A DNA stretch of 6,219 bases from Aquimarina sp. Its GTDB lineage: Bacteria > Bacteroidota > Bacteroidia > Flavobacteriales > Flavobacteriaceae. Positions 4,562 to 6,219 of this stretch are shown in pieces. The stretch is taken from positions 1 through 6,219 of the forward strand of contig WTKB01000195.1 of NCBI GenBank assembly GCA_011524575.1. The letters run 5' to 3'. Position 1 is the first letter of the stretch. Each line of letters starts with the position of its first letter. The translations under genes were made by a program, and so were the position numbers. Below the pieces are notes generated by a model, which did no database searches, was not told where the DNA came from, and was given only the letters and a program-made list of their open reading frames with translations.

Positions 4562-6219
4562 ATGAGTACATTTGAATCATTAGGGCTTAATCAAGAGATT
4601 TTAAAGTCTATTACAGATATGGGGTTTGAGACTCCAAGTGAAATCCAAGAAAAAGCCATTCCTGTTTTATTAGAAAAAGACACAGATATTGTGGCACTTG
4701 CACAAACAGGAACAGGAAAAACTGCGGCTTTTGGTTTTCCTTTAATCCAAAAAATAGATCTTAAAAAGCGAATTGTCCAAGGTTTAATACTCTCTCCAAC
4801 ACGGGAACTTTGTTTACAAATTTCTAGGGAGTTACAGAACTACTCTAAATTCATTCCAGAATTTAATGTAGTATCTGTGTACGGAGGTGCGAGTATTCAT
4901 GATCAAGCGAGAGCTTTAAAACGAGGAGCACACGTTGTTGTGGCTACTCCTGGTAGAATGCAAGACATGATTAATAGAGGGATGGTAGATATTTCTAAAA
5001 TCGCTTATTGTGTTTTGGATGAGGCAGACGAAATGCTGAATATGGGATTCTATGAGGATATTAATACCATACTTTCTCATACGCCAGACGAAAAATCTAC
5101 TTGGCTTTTTTCTGCAACCATGCCACGTGAGGTAGCTACTATTGCAAAGCGTTTTATGGATGATCCTTATGAGATTACCGTAGGAACAAGAAATACAGCT
5201 AATAAAAATGTAGCTCACGAATATTATGTTGTTGCAGCTCGTGACCGTTACCCAGCCTTAAAGCGTTTGGCGGACATGAATCCTAATATTTTCTCTGTAA
5301 TTTTCTGTAGAACGAAAAGGGACACTCAATCTGTTGCCGAGAAATTAATAGAAGATGGTTATAACGCGGGAGCAATTCATGGTGATTTGAGTCAGAATCA
5401 GCGTGATTTGGTCATGAAAAGTTTTAGAAACCGACAAATTCAGATGCTTGTTGCCACAGATGTTGCAGCAAGAGGAATAGATGTAAGTGGCATTACACAC
5501 GTAATCAATTACCAACTTCCAGATGATATAGAAACCTATAACCACCGTAGTGGTAGAACAGGAAGAGCTGGTAAAGACGGAATTTCAATGGTGATTGCTA
5601 CTAAATCAGATGTAAGACGCATCAAAAGTTTAGAGCGTACCCTTAAAAGTACTTTCGAACGAAAAGAAGTGCCTTCTGGAGAAGAAATCTGTAAAGTACA
5701 ACTTTTTAGTTTAGTAGGTAAACTTAAAGCCACAGAAATTAATGAAGAAATAGATAAATATCTTCCAGAAATTAACGAACAACTCGAAGAATTATCTAAA
5801 GAAGAATTAATCCAAAAGTTATTAAGTGTTGAATTTACGCGTTTTTATGACTACTATAAAAAGTCTAGAGATGTTAGAAATATAGACACCAGCTCAAATT
5901 CTCGTGGAGATTCTGGGTATGGAGGATCTTCGGACTCTACAAGATATTTTATTAATATTGGAGAGAAAGATGGTTTCAACTGGATGCAGCTTAAAGATTT
6001 CTTAAAAGAAAATTTAAATTTAGGTAGAGATGCGGTTTCTAGAGTAGATGTTAAAGATCGTTTTTCTTTCTTTAATACCCATTCGGACGATACTCCTAAA
6101 GTACTTTCTATCTTTGAGAATTTCCAACTAGAAGGTCGTAAGATTAATATTGAAATATCCGAAAATCGTGGCGGTGGAAGACGTGGCGGTGGCGGAAGAA
6201 AACGTCATTCTTCAGGTGG
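4562..6219 (+). CDS. DEAD-box RNA helicase with DbpA domain (3' end missing)
   Basis: An ATP-dependent RNA helicase of the DeaD/CsdA/DbpA group, 552 full codons visible and no stop before the window ends. Motifs in order: Q-motif region GFETPSEIQ (21-29), Walker A AQTGTGKT (47-54), PTREL (79-83), TPGR (129-132), DEAD (153-156), SAT (184-186), ATDVAARGID (298-307) and HRSGRTGR (328-335). After a charged linker (about 360-455) comes a DbpA-type RNA-binding domain at about 460-533 (RYFINIGEKDGF to GRKINIEIS), then a Gly/Arg-rich tail starting RGGGRRGGGGRK (536-547). Such enzymes act in ribosome assembly, RNA decay and cold adaptation; which applies is not shown. An in-frame TAA at 4508-4510 bounds the start; GTG 4541 would overlap the promoter element, so ATG 4562 is chosen. 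The 233-base gap before it suggests separate transcription. The C terminus probably ends soon after the window, judging by the tail. Confidence 0.95.
   Translation, partial: MSTFESLGLNQEILKSITDMGFETPSEIQEKAIPVLLEKDTDIVALAQTGTGKTAAFGFPLIQKIDLKKRIVQGLILSPTRELCLQISRELQNYSKFIPEFNVVSVYGGASIHDQARALKRGAHVVVATPGRMQDMINRGMVDISKIAYCVLDEADEMLNMGFYEDINTILSHTPDEKSTWLFSATMPREVATIAKRFMDDPYEITVGTRNTANKNVAHEYYVVAARDRYPALKRLADMNPNIFSVIFCRTKRDTQSVAEKLIEDGYNAGAIHGDLSQNQRDLVMKSFRNRQIQMLVATDVAARGIDVSGITHVINYQLPDDIETYNHRSGRTGRAGKDGISMVIATKSDVRRIKSLERTLKSTFERKEVPSGEEICKVQLFSLVGKLKATEINEEIDKYLPEINEQLEELSKEELIQKLLSVEFTRFYDYYKKSRDVRNIDTSSNSRGDSGYGGSSDSTRYFINIGEKDGFNWMQLKDFLKENLNLGRDAVSRVDVKDRFSFFNTHSDDTPKVLSIFENFQLEGRKINIEISENRGGGRRGGGGRKRHSSG

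Noticed and set aside
4916..5733. Three minus-strand open frames inside the helicase gene
   Set aside because: They overlap the conserved helicase motifs on the + strand and encode nothing recognisable; they are antisense shadows.

Overview
The window looks like chromosomal DNA of a low-GC Bacteroidota bacterium, most likely a flavobacterium. Evidence: AT-rich sequence and codon use, AT-rich start contexts without strong Shine-Dalgarno sequences, an exact Bacteroidota -7 promoter element (TAnnTTTG) before the last gene, a signal-peptide protein with Gln right after its predicted cleavage site, and a lipoprotein-type glutaminyl cyclotransferase. No mobile element, CRISPR array, tRNA or rRNA was recognised. 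The genus cannot be fixed from sequence alone.

Layout, all genes on the + strand. Bases 1-120 are two tandem copies of a 60-bp unit (53/60 identical). Its first 34 bases may be the 3' end of a gene that begins outside the window, present twice. Bases 121-190 are an AT-rich leader. A compact cluster follows with gaps of 14, 16 and 10 bases: a FloT/YuaG-type flotillin (191-1735), an exported protein of unknown function with a propeller-like look (1750-2607), a deoxynucleoside kinase (2624-3241) and a lipoprotein glutaminyl-peptide cyclotransferase (3252-4328). A 233-base intergenic region carries three inverted repeats and a promoter element. Last is a DEAD-box RNA helicase with a DbpA-type RNA-binding domain and an RGG-rich tail (4562 to the window end, incomplete at its 3' end).

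The four-gene cluster is probably one transcription unit, but the functions are mixed: membrane scaffold, unknown exported protein, nucleotide salvage and N-terminal protein modification. The best functional link is between the unknown exported protein, predicted to have N-terminal Gln after signal peptidase I cleavage, and the cyclotransferase two genes downstream, which would convert such a Gln to pyroglutamate. The helicase appears separately transcribed.

The most unusual non-coding signal is a 15-base motif, TTTAAACAAG[C/T][T/A]CTT, found four times, always intergenic and on the same strand: twice in the left tandem repeats, once in a 22-bp perfect palindrome after the cyclotransferase gene, and once in a hairpin before the helicase. 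I see no clearly new multi-gene system here; the genes belong to known families.
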